Below, piece after piece: positions 10,626 to 20,638 of a DNA stretch of 64,000 nucleotides (position 1 is its first letter; each line of letters begins with the position of its first letter). The position numbers and the translations under genes were made by a program. The notes beneath the pieces are model-generated. The model searched no databases. It saw only the letters and a list, made by a program, of their open reading frames with translations, and had not been told where the DNA came from. Source of the DNA: Rhodospirillaceae bacterium (lineage in GTDB: Bacteria; Pseudomonadota; Alphaproteobacteria; SHVP01); contig PBKD01000005.1 of assembly GCA_002722055.1 (NCBI GenBank), forward strand, positions 62,001 to 126,000, written 5' to 3'.

Positions 10626-11711
10626 ATGATGATAAATAAAAGTAAAAATATTCAAAATTTAGATTATATTTTTTCAAGCATTCCTATGCCAACTATAATT
10701 ATTTCTAGTGACTTGAAAATTATATACATAAATAATTTTGCTGAAAATTTCCTTTCTAAAAATTTTAAAAATATTGTTGGTAAAAAACTTGAAGAGGTAA
10801 TTTTTTTTGAAGAAAATATAATTCAATTAATAATTAAATCTTTCAACTTGACCTTTTCATTCACAGAAAAATATTTAAAAGTCTTTTTTCCTAATAAAGG
10901 AGAAATTTTAATTAATATTTTTTTTAATAAAATTAGTGGATATGATGATTTGGCTATTCTTATTTTTGAAGATTTCCCATTTGCTCATGATCGTTACTAT
11001 GATAATATTAAAAGTAATCTTTCTTTAAGTGGTTTTTCTAGTTTAATTTCACATGAAATTAAAACACCTTTGTCATCGATTAGTGGGGCAATTCAATTGC
11101 TTGAAGAAAATATTGTAAAAAAAGATAAGAAATTTATAAATATTATAAAACAAGAAATTAATAGAATTATCAAATTAGTTGACAAAATGTCTCTTTTTGA
11201 TGATTTAAATTCAGATTTTAGTCAGAATTTAAATATACATGATATTTTGACTAGTGTTATAAATGCTGCAAAAGTTGGTTTTGGAAAAGATATAAAATTT
11301 ACAGAATTATATGATCCATCATTACCAAATATTAATGGAAATAGAGATAGTCTAGTACAGTTATTTACTAACCTAATTAAAAACTCAGTGGAAGCTTTAA
11401 AAAATAAAGGTGAAGTAATTATCTGTACGTCCTTTAATAGTGACATACAATTTAAAGTTTTAGATAAAAAAAATAAGAAGAGATCATTTTTACCAATTGA
11501 AATATTAATCAAAGATAAAGGTGGGGGTGTTCCAAAAGAAATAACAGAACAAATTTTTGACCCATTTATAACAACAAAATTTGATGGTACTGGTCTAGGT
11601 TTGCCAATGGTATTAAAAATAGTGACAGAGCATAATGGAACAATTAATCATAATTTTGAGGACGGTTATACAATTTTTTCTGTAAGATTTCCTATAGCAA
11701 ATAAAAGGTAA
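10626..11711 (+). CDS. ntrB: Nitrogen regulation sensor kinase NtrB
   Basis: Cytosolic histidine kinase/phosphatase that controls NtrC according to nitrogen status, normally through P-II. No membrane segment is seen. A PAS-like domain (about 12-115) is followed by the phospho-acceptor H143 in [20 protein letters not shown] and an ATPase domain with an N-box ([13 protein letters not shown]), DKGGGVP and [13 protein letters not shown]. The 361-aa length and the adjacent ntrC, 3 bp away, identify it. The usual HEIKNPL is HEIKTPL here, a mild substitution. Confidence 0.92.
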   Translation: MMINKSKNIQNLDYIFSSIPMPTIIISSDLKIIYINNFAENFLSKNFKNIVGKKLEEVIFFEENIIQLIIKSFNLTFSFTEKYLKVFFPNKGEILINIFFNKISGYDDLAILIFEDFPFAHDRYYDNIKSNLSLSGFSSLISHEIKTPLSSISGAIQLLEENIVKKDKKFINIIKQEINRIIKLVDKMSLFDDLNSDFSQNLNIHDILTSVINAAKVGFGKDIKFTELYDPSLPNINGNRDSLVQLFTNLIKNSVEALKNKGEVIICTSFNSDIQFKVLDKKNKKRSFLPIEILIKDKGGGVPKEITEQIFDPFITTKFDGTGLGLPMVLKIVTEHNGTINHNFEDGYTIFSVRFPIANKR

Positions 11712-11714
11712 ATT

Positions 11715-13142
11715 ATGTCAAAATATAAGGTGCTTTTAGCTGATGATGATGAAGCTTTAAGAATAATTCTGACAGAATCTTTATTAAGGTCAGGATATGA
11801 AGTTATTTCATTAAAAAACGCTAATGAATTAATGGAGAAAGTTAAATCTGGTATAGGTGATATAGTTTTAACAGATGTGATAATGCCTGATGGTGACGGT
11901 ATTGATTTAATTCAAAAAATTAAGAAGTTAAGAAAAGATCTTCCAATAATTATTATGAGTGCACGAAGTAATCTACTTACTGCAATTAGATCTAATAAAG
12001 AAGGAGCGTTTGATTACCTACCTAAGCCTTTTGATATAAATGATTTACTTGATATTTTCAAAAGAGCACTTTATTCAAATTCTAAAAATTTAAATAAAAC
12101 TGATGATATTGAAACTGATAACCCTTTATCTTTGATTGGTAAATCAAAATCTATGCAAGATGTATTTAAAACTATATCAAAAGTTGTTTCCAATGATCTA
12201 TCAATTCTAATAATAGGTGAGTCAGGTACTGGTAAAGAGGTTATTGCAAAGACTATACATGAATTAAGTGATAGGAAAAACTATCCTTTTATTGCATTAA
12301 ACATGGCTGCTATTCCTAAAGATTTAGTTGAAAGTGAATTATTTGGTCATGAAAGAGGTGCTTTTACTGGAGCTATAAATCAACAAAAAGGGAAATTTTC
12401 ACAAGCAAATGATGGAACTTTATTCTTAGATGAAATAGGAGATATGCCATTTTCTGCTCAGACTAGACTTCTTAGAGTTCTTCAGGAAAAAGAATTTTCA
12501 CCCATTGGAAGTAAGGAGGTAATTAAATCAAATGCTAGAATAATTTCAGCTTCACAAAATAGCTTAGATGATATGGTAGAGAAGGGAGTTTTTAGGAAAG
12601 ATTTATTTTTTAGATTAAATGTTATACCTATATCTGTTCCTCCTTTGAGATCAAGAAAAACTGATATTCCCCTACTAGTTAATCATTTTTTAGAAAAAAT
12701 AGCTGATGAAGGTTTACCTAAAAAGTTTTTTAGTAGTAAAGCAATTGATTTACTTAATAATTACTCATGGCCAGGAAATATAAGAGAATTAGAAAATCTA
12801 ATTAAACGGTTAAGTATACTTAATTTTGAACAAGAAATATCTGCAGAGATGGTGCAAAATATCTTATTAAAAAACCATGATAATATAAATAAATTAATGA
12901 AAAACAATACTTTAGTAGACTTTCTTGAAAATAAAATTAAACTTCTCTTGAATAATAGTCAGTCTAACTATACCCAAGTTGGTTTGTATAATTTGATTGT
13001 TTCAGAAATCGAAAAACCACTTATAGAAATTTGTCTTAAATTTACTGATGGGAATCAAAATAAAGCGGCTGTTTTGCTCGGTATAAACAGAAATACATTA
13101 AGAAAAAAAATTAAAGAATTAAAAATAGAGATACATCGCTAG
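11715..13142 (+). CDS. ntrC: Nitrogen regulation response regulator NtrC
   Basis: Sigma-54-dependent activator of nitrogen assimilation genes. Domains: receiver (1-120) with acceptor D54 in LTDVIMPDGDG; AAA+ domain with Walker A GESGTGKE and the intact sigma-54 contact loop GHERGAFTGA; C-terminal Fis-type helix-turn-helix (NKAAVLLGINRNTLRKKIKE). The presence of GAFTGA implies that an RpoN protein exists elsewhere in the genome. It is co-transcribed with ntrB and followed 65 bp later by ntrY. 475 aa is typical. Confidence 0.94.
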   Translation: MSKYKVLLADDDEALRIILTESLLRSGYEVISLKNANELMEKVKSGIGDIVLTDVIMPDGDGIDLIQKIKKLRKDLPIIIMSARSNLLTAIRSNKEGAFDYLPKPFDINDLLDIFKRALYSNSKNLNKTDDIETDNPLSLIGKSKSMQDVFKTISKVVSNDLSILIIGESGTGKEVIAKTIHELSDRKNYPFIALNMAAIPKDLVESELFGHERGAFTGAINQQKGKFSQANDGTLFLDEIGDMPFSAQTRLLRVLQEKEFSPIGSKEVIKSNARIISASQNSLDDMVEKGVFRKDLFFRLNVIPISVPPLRSRKTDIPLLVNHFLEKIADEGLPKKFFSSKAIDLLNNYSWPGNIRELENLIKRLSILNFEQEISAEMVQNILLKNHDNINKLMKNNTLVDFLENKIKLLLNNSQSNYTQVGLYNLIVSEIEKPLIEICLKFTDGNQNKAAVLLGINRNTLRKKIKELKIEIHR

Positions 13143-13207
13143 ACATACTGATGCTAAAATGCAACAATGTTGCTTATTATCAACCATAGTATTTTTGGAT
13201 AAAATAA

Positions 13208-15439
13208 ATGTCATATGACAAGCTAGAAGACTTGGCTTTAAATAAATCATTTAGCTCTCGTGGGCAAATTATTGAGAGATATATAGCATTTTTCTTTCTG
13301 TTTTGTGCAATAGTATTTGCTATAGCTACATTTTTAGCCATTAACGATCTAGAAAAGTTTATATTCAAAAGAGAAAACGTCAGGACTTTCCTTGCTATAG
13401 ATTCCGTTATTTTAATTGCCCTAGTTATAATGGTAGTTAGGCGTTTGGTAGACCTATGGTTTAAGAGAAGAAGAAAATTAGCTGGATCACGTCTTCAAGT
13501 CAGGTTGGTCTGGGTTTTATCTTTGATTGCTCTGACTCCTACATTAGTAGTTTCTCTTGGTTCTGCTTTATTTATAAAAAGTGGTGTTGAGGTATGGTTT
13601 AGTGAGAACACTAGTAAGGCTATAAATCAATCAGTTATAATTGCTGAAGCATATATATTAGAAAATAGAAAAAGTATCGAAGCAGATGTAAGAGCGGTAG
13701 CTTCACAGTTACAAAATAGACTTACTTTGTTAAGATCGGGTAATCGTAAAACATTTGAAAATGCTCTTACTTTTTTTTCGGAGGCGAGAGGACTATCTGA
13801 GGCTATAGTTATTGATGGTCGACAAGTTATTTTAGCAGCTTCACCTCTTAGTGAAACCCTAACAAGTGATGGTCCATTCGAATTAGATATTTTAAATCGA
13901 GCAAGAGCTGGAGAGGTTGTTCTAGCCCGTGGAAGTGATGAGGCTAGAGTAAGAGCAGTTATGAGGTTAGATATAATTACTGATACTTATTTAGCTGTAG
14001 GAAGATTAGTTGATCCTAGAGTAATTGGCTATGCTGAAAGAGTTAGAAAAGCAAGAGAAGATTATGAAAAATTAGAAGCAGAGCGTCCAAGTATTGAAAT
14101 TGGATTAGCTATGGTTTTAATTTTAATGGCCTTATTACTTTTAGCAATGGCTATTTTGATAGGCTTGTTATTTTCAAATAGATTAGTTTCCCCTATATCA
14201 CAACTCGTTATGGCCACTGCAAGAGTAAGAACTGGTGATATGACTGTAAGGGTAGAGGAGGGTAAAAAAGATGATGAGTTTGGTATGCTTGGAAGAGCAT
14301 TTAATAGAATGACATCTCAACTTGAAAATCAAAGAAAAAAATTAATAGAGGCTAATCAACAACTAGATATGAGAAGAAGGTTTACTGAGACAGTGCTAGC
14401 TGGAGTATCCTCAGGTGTTATAGGTGTAGATAAGAACCTAAATATTACACTTCCCAATAAATCAGCTTGTATATTATTAAATATTGAAAAGGATGAATTT
14501 ATAGGTTCTCCAATTATAGATATTCTTCCAGAGTTTAAAGATTTAATTAATTTATCTATAAGTAGAAACGGTCAATTAACTGAAGGTGAAATCCCAGTTT
14601 ATAGAAAAGGTAATTTTCAACAATTTTTTGTTAGAGTATCTGGAGATAACCATGATTCGGTGGATGGTAATTATGTAATAACCTTTGATGATATATCTGA
14701 ACTTGTTTCTGCTCAAAGAAGGGCTGCTTGGTCAGATATCGCAAGGAGACTTGCACATGAAATAAAGAATCCACTTACGCCCATAAAACTCTCAGCTGAA
14801 AGGTTGAATAAAAAATATATGGATCAAATAAAAGATGATAAAAATACTTTTGAAAAGTGTACTGACGCAATTGTGAGGCAAGTTGATGAAATAGGAAGAA
14901 TGGTAGATGAATTTTCTAACTTTGCTAGGATGCCTTCACCTGAATTTAATATAGAGAATATAGTAGAAATTATCTCAGAAGTATGTTTTATGCAAAAACA
15001 AGCTAATCAAAACATTTTTTTTCATATAAATAAAACTCATGATAAAATATTTATTAATTGTGATAGAAGGCAAGTATCACGTGCTTTAACTAATATTATT
15101 CAAAATTCTGCAGAGGCAATAAGATCAGAAAATTCTAATAAGGGAAATATTTCTATATCTGTAAGTAAAGATAAAACTAAAATTAGTTTAATTATAAATG
15201 ATGATGGTCCTGGTTTACCTATGGCATTAATTGGAAAATTAACTGAACCTTATGTAACAACTAGAATTAGAGGTACTGGTCTAGGATTAGCTATTGTTAA
15301 AAAAATAATGGAAGATCATGATGGTTTATTTACTATAGAAAATAATAAAGATGCTGGGGCTACAGCTAAACTTACATTTTATTTAAATAAATCAGATCTA
15401 TCAAATAATTTTCCAAGTATAAAAAAAGCAGCAGAGTAA
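13208..15439 (+). CDS. ntrY: Membrane sensor kinase NtrY
   Basis: Sensor kinase of the NtrYX system, linked in alphaproteobacteria to nitrogen, redox and envelope control. N-terminal membrane segments (about residues 26-75 and 95-120) flank a periplasmic sensor region to about 290, followed by a final helix rich in Leu/Ala, a HAMP domain (NRLVSPISQLVMATARVRTG), a PAS domain, and the phosphotransfer histidine H517 in RRLAHEIKNPLTPIKLSAER. The ATPase domain carries NDDGPGLP and RIRGTGLGLAIV. 743 aa matches the family. ntrX follows after 4 bp. Confidence 0.94.
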   Translation: MSYDKLEDLALNKSFSSRGQIIERYIAFFFLFCAIVFAIATFLAINDLEKFIFKRENVRTFLAIDSVILIALVIMVVRRLVDLWFKRRRKLAGSRLQVRLVWVLSLIALTPTLVVSLGSALFIKSGVEVWFSENTSKAINQSVIIAEAYILENRKSIEADVRAVASQLQNRLTLLRSGNRKTFENALTFFSEARGLSEAIVIDGRQVILAASPLSETLTSDGPFELDILNRARAGEVVLARGSDEARVRAVMRLDIITDTYLAVGRLVDPRVIGYAERVRKAREDYEKLEAERPSIEIGLAMVLILMALLLLAMAILIGLLFSNRLVSPISQLVMATARVRTGDMTVRVEEGKKDDEFGMLGRAFNRMTSQLENQRKKLIEANQQLDMRRRFTETVLAGVSSGVIGVDKNLNITLPNKSACILLNIEKDEFIGSPIIDILPEFKDLINLSISRNGQLTEGEIPVYRKGNFQQFFVRVSGDNHDSVDGNYVITFDDISELVSAQRRAAWSDIARRLAHEIKNPLTPIKLSAERLNKKYMDQIKDDKNTFEKCTDAIVRQVDEIGRMVDEFSNFARMPSPEFNIENIVEIISEVCFMQKQANQNIFFHINKTHDKIFINCDRRQVSRALTNIIQNSAEAIRSENSNKGNISISVSKDKTKISLIINDDGPGLPMALIGKLTEPYVTTRIRGTGLGLAIVKKIMEDHDGLFTIENNKDAGATAKLTFYLNKSDLSNNFPSIKKAAE

Positions 15440-15443
15440 CATT

Positions 15444-16838
15444 ATGACTTTAGGTGATATATTAATTGTAGATGATGAAGCTGATATTAGGGAGCTAGTT
15501 TCAGGAATTTTAGAAGACGAAAATTTTTTGACTAGATCTGTGGGTGATAGCAATTCTGCTCTAAATTTAATAAATAGAGTTACTCCCTCTTTAGTAATTC
15601 TAGATATTTGGTTAGAAGGAAGTGATATTGATGGTCTTCAGTTATTAGATAAAATAATAAAAGAAAAACCTGATTTACCAGTGGTTATGATTAGTGGTCA
15701 CGGTAATATTGAAGCGGCGGTATCAGCAATCAAACGAGGTGCTTATGACTTTATAGAAAAACCATTTAACGCTGAAAGGTTGCTTATGGTAGTAAAAAGA
15801 GCAATCGAAACTGTTAATTTGAGAAGCGAAAATATATTATTAAAACAACAAAGTGGTAAGAGTGATATAATATTAGGAAACTCTAATGCAATAAGTAATA
15901 CGAGAGCATCTTTGGAGAAAGTTGCACCTACAGGAAGTAGAGTTTTAATTTCGGGTCCTCCAGGTTCTGGTAAAGAATTAGCAGCTAGACTAGTTCATAA
16001 TAAATCTAAAAGATCAAATGGTCCTTTTGTAGTATTAAACTCTGCGAGAATGTCTCCTGAAACTATTGATCAAGAATTATTTGGAATTGAAGAGGGAATA
16101 GAGGAACCAGAAAGTCCAAGAAGAATAGGAATTCTTGAAAAAGCACATAAAGGAACTCTATTTATTGATGAAGTAGCAGATATGCCTATGGAAACACAAG
16201 GTAGAATTTTAAGAGTACTTCAAGATCAAAGTTTTTATAGGGTTGGTGGTACAACTGAAGTTACCGTTGATATAAGAGTCGTAAGTGCGTCCAGTAAAGA
16301 TTTATTTAATCAAATAAGTGAGGGTAAATTTAGAGAAGATTTATTTCATAGACTATCAGTAGTACCTATAAAAATACCTCCTTTGTCTGAAAGGAGAGAA
16401 GATATACCGATCTTAGCAAAAAGTTTTATGGAAAGTACTGCTCAAAGTATAGGCTTTGCTCCAAGAATTATGTCAGAAGATTCTATAGCTGTATTGCAAT
16501 CAAGAAATTGGTCTGGGAATGTTCGTGAGCTTAGAAATTTAATTGAAAGGCTACTTATTATGGCACCTGGAAATAGTGAGGAGCCTATTAAGCCAGAAAT
16601 GATACCTGTAGATGATATAGCAGATAATTCTCAATCATTCAGACATTCAGGTAATGGTGAGGTAATAGCAATGCCTTTAAAAAAAGCAAGAGAGTTTTTT
16701 GAAAGAGAGTATTTAATTACACAAATTAGTAGATTTGGAGGTAATATCTCAAAAACTGCTGAATTTGTTGGTATGGAGAGATCGGCACTACATAGAAAGT
16801 TAAAGTCTTTGGGAATAAGTTCTTCTTTGAGAAATTAG
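15444..16838 (+). CDS. ntrX: Response regulator NtrX
   Basis: Partner regulator of NtrY. The receiver has acceptor D54 in VILDIWLEGSDIDG. The AAA+ domain has Walker A GPPGSGKE and the Walker B region GTLFIDEVADMP. Where NtrC has GAFTGA, this protein has FGIEEGIEEPESPRRIG, so the sigma-54 contact loop is missing. This is usual for alphaproteobacterial NtrX and suggests action with a sigma-70-type polymerase. The C-terminal helix-turn-helix reads NISKTAEFVGMERSALHRKLK. Gap to trkA is 22 bp. Confidence 0.94.
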   Translation: MTLGDILIVDDEADIRELVSGILEDENFLTRSVGDSNSALNLINRVTPSLVILDIWLEGSDIDGLQLLDKIIKEKPDLPVVMISGHGNIEAAVSAIKRGAYDFIEKPFNAERLLMVVKRAIETVNLRSENILLKQQSGKSDIILGNSNAISNTRASLEKVAPTGSRVLISGPPGSGKELAARLVHNKSKRSNGPFVVLNSARMSPETIDQELFGIEEGIEEPESPRRIGILEKAHKGTLFIDEVADMPMETQGRILRVLQDQSFYRVGGTTEVTVDIRVVSASSKDLFNQISEGKFREDLFHRLSVVPIKIPPLSERREDIPILAKSFMESTAQSIGFAPRIMSEDSIAVLQSRNWSGNVRELRNLIERLLIMAPGNSEEPIKPEMIPVDDIADNSQSFRHSGNGEVIAMPLKKAREFFEREYLITQISRFGGNISKTAEFVGMERSALHRKLKSLGISSSLRN

Positions 16839-16860
16839 CTGTTAATAATATGAGGCATAA

Positions 16861-18237
16861 ATGAAGGTAATTGTATGCGGAGCAGGACAAGTAGGAGCAA
16901 GTATTGCTAAACATCTTGCAGGTGAAAATAACGATGTTACTGTTATTGATATTGATCCAGAATTAATTAGAAGAGTTCATGAAACTATTGATGTTCAAAC
17001 AATCGTTGGTCATGCCTCTCAACCAGATATCTTAGAAAAATCGGGTGCGAATGACTCTGAGATGATTATCGCTGTAACAAGACAAGATGAAGTAAATATG
17101 GTTTCGTGCCAAGTAGCTCATTCTATTTTTAATATTCCAACCAAAATAGCAAGAATTAGATCTCAATCCTATCTTTCACCTCAATGGCAATATTTATTTA
17201 GTAGAGATAACATGCCTATAGATGTAATTATTTCTCCTGAAATAGAGATAGCTCGAGCAGTTACAAATAGACTTCATGTGCCTGGTGCAACTGATATGAT
17301 AAGTTTTGCAGACGATCTTGTAAAAGTTATTTCATTAAAAGTTGAAAAAAATTGTCCAATTATTGACACTCCACTCCGACAATTAACAGAGTTATTTCCA
17401 GATTTGCTTTTAAGAGTTTTCGCTATATTGAGAAATGATGAGGTAATTACTGTAAATGCAGATGATCAATTACTTGTTGATGATGAAGTTTTTTTTGCAG
17501 TTGAATCCAGTCAAATTACTAGAGCAATGACTGCTTTTGGACATGAAGAAAAAGAAGCTAGGAAATTAGTTATTGTAGGAGGAGGAAATATTGGCCTATA
17601 TCTTAGTTCTGAATTAATCAAGGAGTCGCAGAATATTTCTTTAAAATTAATCGAAAAAAACAGAAAAAGAGCAGAATTTGTTGCTGAAAATTTAAATAAC
17701 ATTGTTGTAATTAATGGTGACTCTTTAGAGAAAGAAATATTAACTGAAGCTAATGTATCAAACGCTGAATCAGTAATAGCTGTAACTAATAATGATCAAG
17801 TAAATATTCTGAGCTCACTTTTATCTAAGAGAGAGGGTGCAAGTAGAGTTATGGCTCTATTAAATAATTCAACATATGATTCACTTATGCAGTCTCTAGG
17901 TATTGATGCAGTAGTTAACCCTAGAGCAATAACAGTTTCAAGTATATTACAACATATTAGAAGAGGTAGAATTAAAGCGGTTCACTCAATAAGAGATGGA
18001 AGTGCAGAGATATTAGAGGCAGAGGCATTAGAGACGTCTCCACTAATTGGTAAAACCTTAAAAGAACTTTCTTTACCAACTGGTATTACTTTTGGAGCTA
18101 TTGTAAGAGATAAGAAAGTTATTATTCCTAGAGGTGAAACAAGTATAGCGATCCATGATAAAGTTATTTTGTTTGCAAAAAAAGGTATGATAAAAAGAGT
18201 AGAAAAACTTTTTGCTGTAAGACTTGATTTTTTTTAA
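16861..18237 (+). CDS. trkA: Trk potassium uptake regulatory subunit TrkA
   Basis: Cytoplasmic NAD(H)-binding gating subunit for the TrkH potassium channel. It has two tandem RCK units: the first opens with MKVIVCGAGQVGASIAKHLA and the second with LVIVGGGNIGLYLSSEL (near residue 235), each followed by a TrkA-C domain (DDQLLVDDEVFFAV; KVILFAKKGMIKRVEKLF). 458 aa is the normal double-RCK length. The ntrX-trkA order is conserved in alphaproteobacteria, and here trkH is directly adjacent, so the complete transporter is encoded. Confidence 0.95.
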   Translation: MKVIVCGAGQVGASIAKHLAGENNDVTVIDIDPELIRRVHETIDVQTIVGHASQPDILEKSGANDSEMIIAVTRQDEVNMVSCQVAHSIFNIPTKIARIRSQSYLSPQWQYLFSRDNMPIDVIISPEIEIARAVTNRLHVPGATDMISFADDLVKVISLKVEKNCPIIDTPLRQLTELFPDLLLRVFAILRNDEVITVNADDQLLVDDEVFFAVESSQITRAMTAFGHEEKEARKLVIVGGGNIGLYLSSELIKESQNISLKLIEKNRKRAEFVAENLNNIVVINGDSLEKEILTEANVSNAESVIAVTNNDQVNILSSLLSKREGASRVMALLNNSTYDSLMQSLGIDAVVNPRAITVSSILQHIRRGRIKAVHSIRDGSAEILEAEALETSPLIGKTLKELSLPTGITFGAIVRDKKVIIPRGETSIAIHDKVILFAKKGMIKRVEKLFAVRLDFF

Positions 18238-18253
18238 TGATATTTTTATACAA

Positions 18254-19705
18254 ATGATTTCTACTTTATTATTTTCTTTTGGTTGGTCAATATTATTTAT
18301 TTCTTTGGCGATGTTTTTTCCTGCCTTAATTTCATTTTCATATAATGAAATATCAGTTGCTTTTTCATTTATTTTTTCATCCTCTCTTGGATTATTTTCT
18401 GGTGTTGCATTACTGCTTGCTTCTCGGGGTAGTGAATATAATTTTAGCACCAAAGTTATAATTATCTTTACTATTTTTGTCTGGCCCTTGCTTGGACTTT
18501 TTTCATCTTTACCCTTCCTGTTTTCTGATATTTTTGTACATTTTACTGATGCTTTTTTTGAGTCTATGTCAGGCATTACATCTAGTGGTTCTTCTATAAT
18601 AATTGATGTATCAAAATCACCAAAAGGTATTTTGTTTTGGAGATCTCTTCTTCAATGGATAGGTGGTTTTCTGACTATTATTCTTGCAATTTCAGTTTTA
18701 TCTTTAATGAGAATAGGTGGGATGGATCTTTTTCATTCAAGTCTGCAGAAAAGTGATAGAGATACTGCTGTACATAGATTCATCCAAGCCTCCAAATCTT
18801 TATGGTGGATATATTTATTGCTCACAGTTGTATGTAGTTTTTCTTTAATAATCTTTGGAATGTCACCCTTTGATTCAGTTGTTCATGCGCTAAGTACCGT
18901 TTCAACAGGTGGTTTTAGTTCAAAAACATTAGGAATAAATGAATTTTCAAGTTTAACAATAGAGTTTATTATTTGTATTTTTATGTTATTAGGTTCTTTA
19001 AATTTTACATTATATTGGGCAGTTGCTAATGGCAAATGGAGAGAATTAACTAATGAAGGGGAATTAAAGTACTTAATTGGAATTATCATAATTTATTTTA
19101 TAGTAAGTATTTTTGTTTTTTTAACTTACACAAATAATCAAATTACTGAAAGTTTAAGAGTAAGTGTATTTAATATTATATCCTCAGTAACAACAACTGG
19201 TTACTACTTAATTCCAAATGAAAATTATATTTATAATTCAATAATGTATATATTATTTATAAGTTTGATGCTAATTGGTGGGGCAAGTGTATCCACATCA
19301 GGTGGAGTAAAACAATTAAGATTGATTGTTTTTTTTAAATTAACTTTTTCAGAATTATTTAAATTAACTCATCCTAATGGTGTCTATCCAATTAATTATA
19401 TGAAAAAAAATATTGATGAAAATTCATTAAGAAGGACTTGGAGTTTTCTTATGACTTTTATTTCAATTTTTGTTTTAATTTCAATTCTTTTCAGTTTAGT
19501 TGGGTTAGGTTTTGTTGACTCTTTGTCTTTATCAACCCTTTCACTTACAAATACTGGGGCTGGTGCACAGCTTTTGTCCTTATCAATTCCTTATTATGAA
19601 ATGGATAAAATTGTTAAGTGGATAATAATTATTTCACAGCTTTTAGGTAGAATTGAGATAATGTTACTGCTAATATTCATAAGCCCCAATTTTTGGAGAA
19701 ATTAA
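18254..19705 (+). CDS. trkH: Trk potassium transporter membrane subunit TrkH
   Basis: Potassium-translocating membrane subunit. Four pore-loop repeats are recognisable: GITSSGSSIIID, STVSTGGFSSK, SSVTTTGYYL and LSLTNTGAGAQLL, each following a hydrophobic segment. I prefer the ATG at 18254 (483 aa), which gives the usual hydrophobic TrkH N-terminus. An in-frame TTG at 18224 would add ten residues and overlap the end of trkA. SGGVKQLRLIVFFKL is a further family block. It pairs with trkA upstream, and the aminotransferase gene follows after 3 bp. Confidence 0.92.
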   Translation: MISTLLFSFGWSILFISLAMFFPALISFSYNEISVAFSFIFSSSLGLFSGVALLLASRGSEYNFSTKVIIIFTIFVWPLLGLFSSLPFLFSDIFVHFTDAFFESMSGITSSGSSIIIDVSKSPKGILFWRSLLQWIGGFLTIILAISVLSLMRIGGMDLFHSSLQKSDRDTAVHRFIQASKSLWWIYLLLTVVCSFSLIIFGMSPFDSVVHALSTVSTGGFSSKTLGINEFSSLTIEFIICIFMLLGSLNFTLYWAVANGKWRELTNEGELKYLIGIIIIYFIVSIFVFLTYTNNQITESLRVSVFNIISSVTTTGYYLIPNENYIYNSIMYILFISLMLIGGASVSTSGGVKQLRLIVFFKLTFSELFKLTHPNGVYPINYMKKNIDENSLRRTWSFLMTFISIFVLISILFSLVGLGFVDSLSLSTLSLTNTGAGAQLLSLSIPYYEMDKIVKWIIIISQLLGRIEIMLLLIFISPNFWRN

Positions 19706-19708
19706 TTT

Positions 19709-20563
19709 TTGTCTAGAGTTTCATATATAAATGGTTCTTATGTTCCGCATAAAAAAGCTTTTATTCATATAGAAGATAGAGGCAATCAATTTGCTGATGG
19801 AGTTTATGAAGTTATTCCTGTTAGATTTTCTAGCCTCATAGACTTTGATTTACATATAGATAGGTTAGAGAAAAATTTAAAAACTCTTACTATAAATTTT
19901 CAATATAATAGAAGAACTTTGAATTTTATATTCAGAAGATTAATTTTTTTAAATAAGATAACGAATGGAATTATTTATTTTCAAATTTCAAGAGGTAATG
20001 CAAAAAGAGAACATGCTTTTCCAAAAAATATAGATCCAACCTTTTTTGTTACCGCAAGAAATAATAAAATAAATCATAAAATTATAGAAGAGGGTGTAAA
20101 TGTTATTACGACTGAAGACATCCGTTGGGGAAGGTGTGATATAAAAACTATTTCTCTTTTACCAAATGTTTTAGCTAAACAAAAAGCAGTTGATAATGAT
20201 GCTTTTGAAGCATTGTTGCTAGATCAGGACTCAATAATTAATGAGGGCAGTTCATCTAATTTTTGGATTATCAAAGAAAAAAAACTATTTACAGGTCCTA
20301 TTTCTAAAAAAGTTCTACCAGGTATAACCAGAAAGGTATTAAAAGATATAATTATAAGAGAAAATTTAGAAATTTCAGAGCAAAAATTTTCTTTAGAGGA
20401 TGCTCTTAAATCTAGTGAAGCTATGCTTACTAACTCTTCAAATGTAATTATACCAGTTGTAAAAATTAATGACAATATAATTGGAGATGGTGTGCCAGGT
20501 GTAATTACATTAAAATTACATAAATTAATTGAAAAAAATATTTTAGATCAAATTATTAATTAA
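19709..20563 (+). CDS. dat: D-amino-acid aminotransferase
   Basis: Class IV PLP aminotransferase that probably makes D-glutamate or D-alanine for cell-wall synthesis. The opening SYINGSYVPHKKAFIHIEDRG and GNQFADGVYEVI are diagnostic. The PLP lysine is K146 in RCDIKTISLLPN. EGSSSNFWI and VLPGITRKVL bind the cofactor phosphate. A TTG start 3 bp after trkH indicates translational coupling. In alphaproteobacteria dat usually sits between trkA and hfq; here no hfq follows. A branched-chain aminotransferase is less likely because of the RCDIK signature. Confidence 0.9.
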   Translation: MSRVSYINGSYVPHKKAFIHIEDRGNQFADGVYEVIPVRFSSLIDFDLHIDRLEKNLKTLTINFQYNRRTLNFIFRRLIFLNKITNGIIYFQISRGNAKREHAFPKNIDPTFFVTARNNKINHKIIEEGVNVITTEDIRWGRCDIKTISLLPNVLAKQKAVDNDAFEALLLDQDSIINEGSSSNFWIIKEKKLFTGPISKKVLPGITRKVLKDIIIRENLEISEQKFSLEDALKSSEAMLTNSSNVIIPVVKINDNIIGDGVPGVITLKLHKLIEKNILDQIIN

Positions 20564-20580
20564 AATTATAATATTTATTA

Positions 20581-20608
20581 TTTGAAAATATATTTTTTAC
20601 TATATAAT
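20581..20608 (+). promoter_or_regulatory. Predicted sigma-70 promoter of the methyltransferase gene
   Basis: A TATAAT hexamer at 20603-20608 is preceded by TTTGAA at 20581-20586 with a 16-bp spacer. A GAGGT ribosome-binding site lies at 20628-20632, 6 bp before the ATG at 20639. The 75-bp gap after dat has no obvious terminator. In DNA this AT-rich such matches are not rare. Confidence 0.4.
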
Positions 20609-20638
20609 TAAATATAAATTAATTATTGAGGTAATGCT

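Noticed and set aside
18073-18576. 167-codon antisense frame across the trkA/trkH junction
   Set aside because: It is antisense to two well-supported genes, has no family signature, and is Lys/Asn-rich as expected of a shadow frame.
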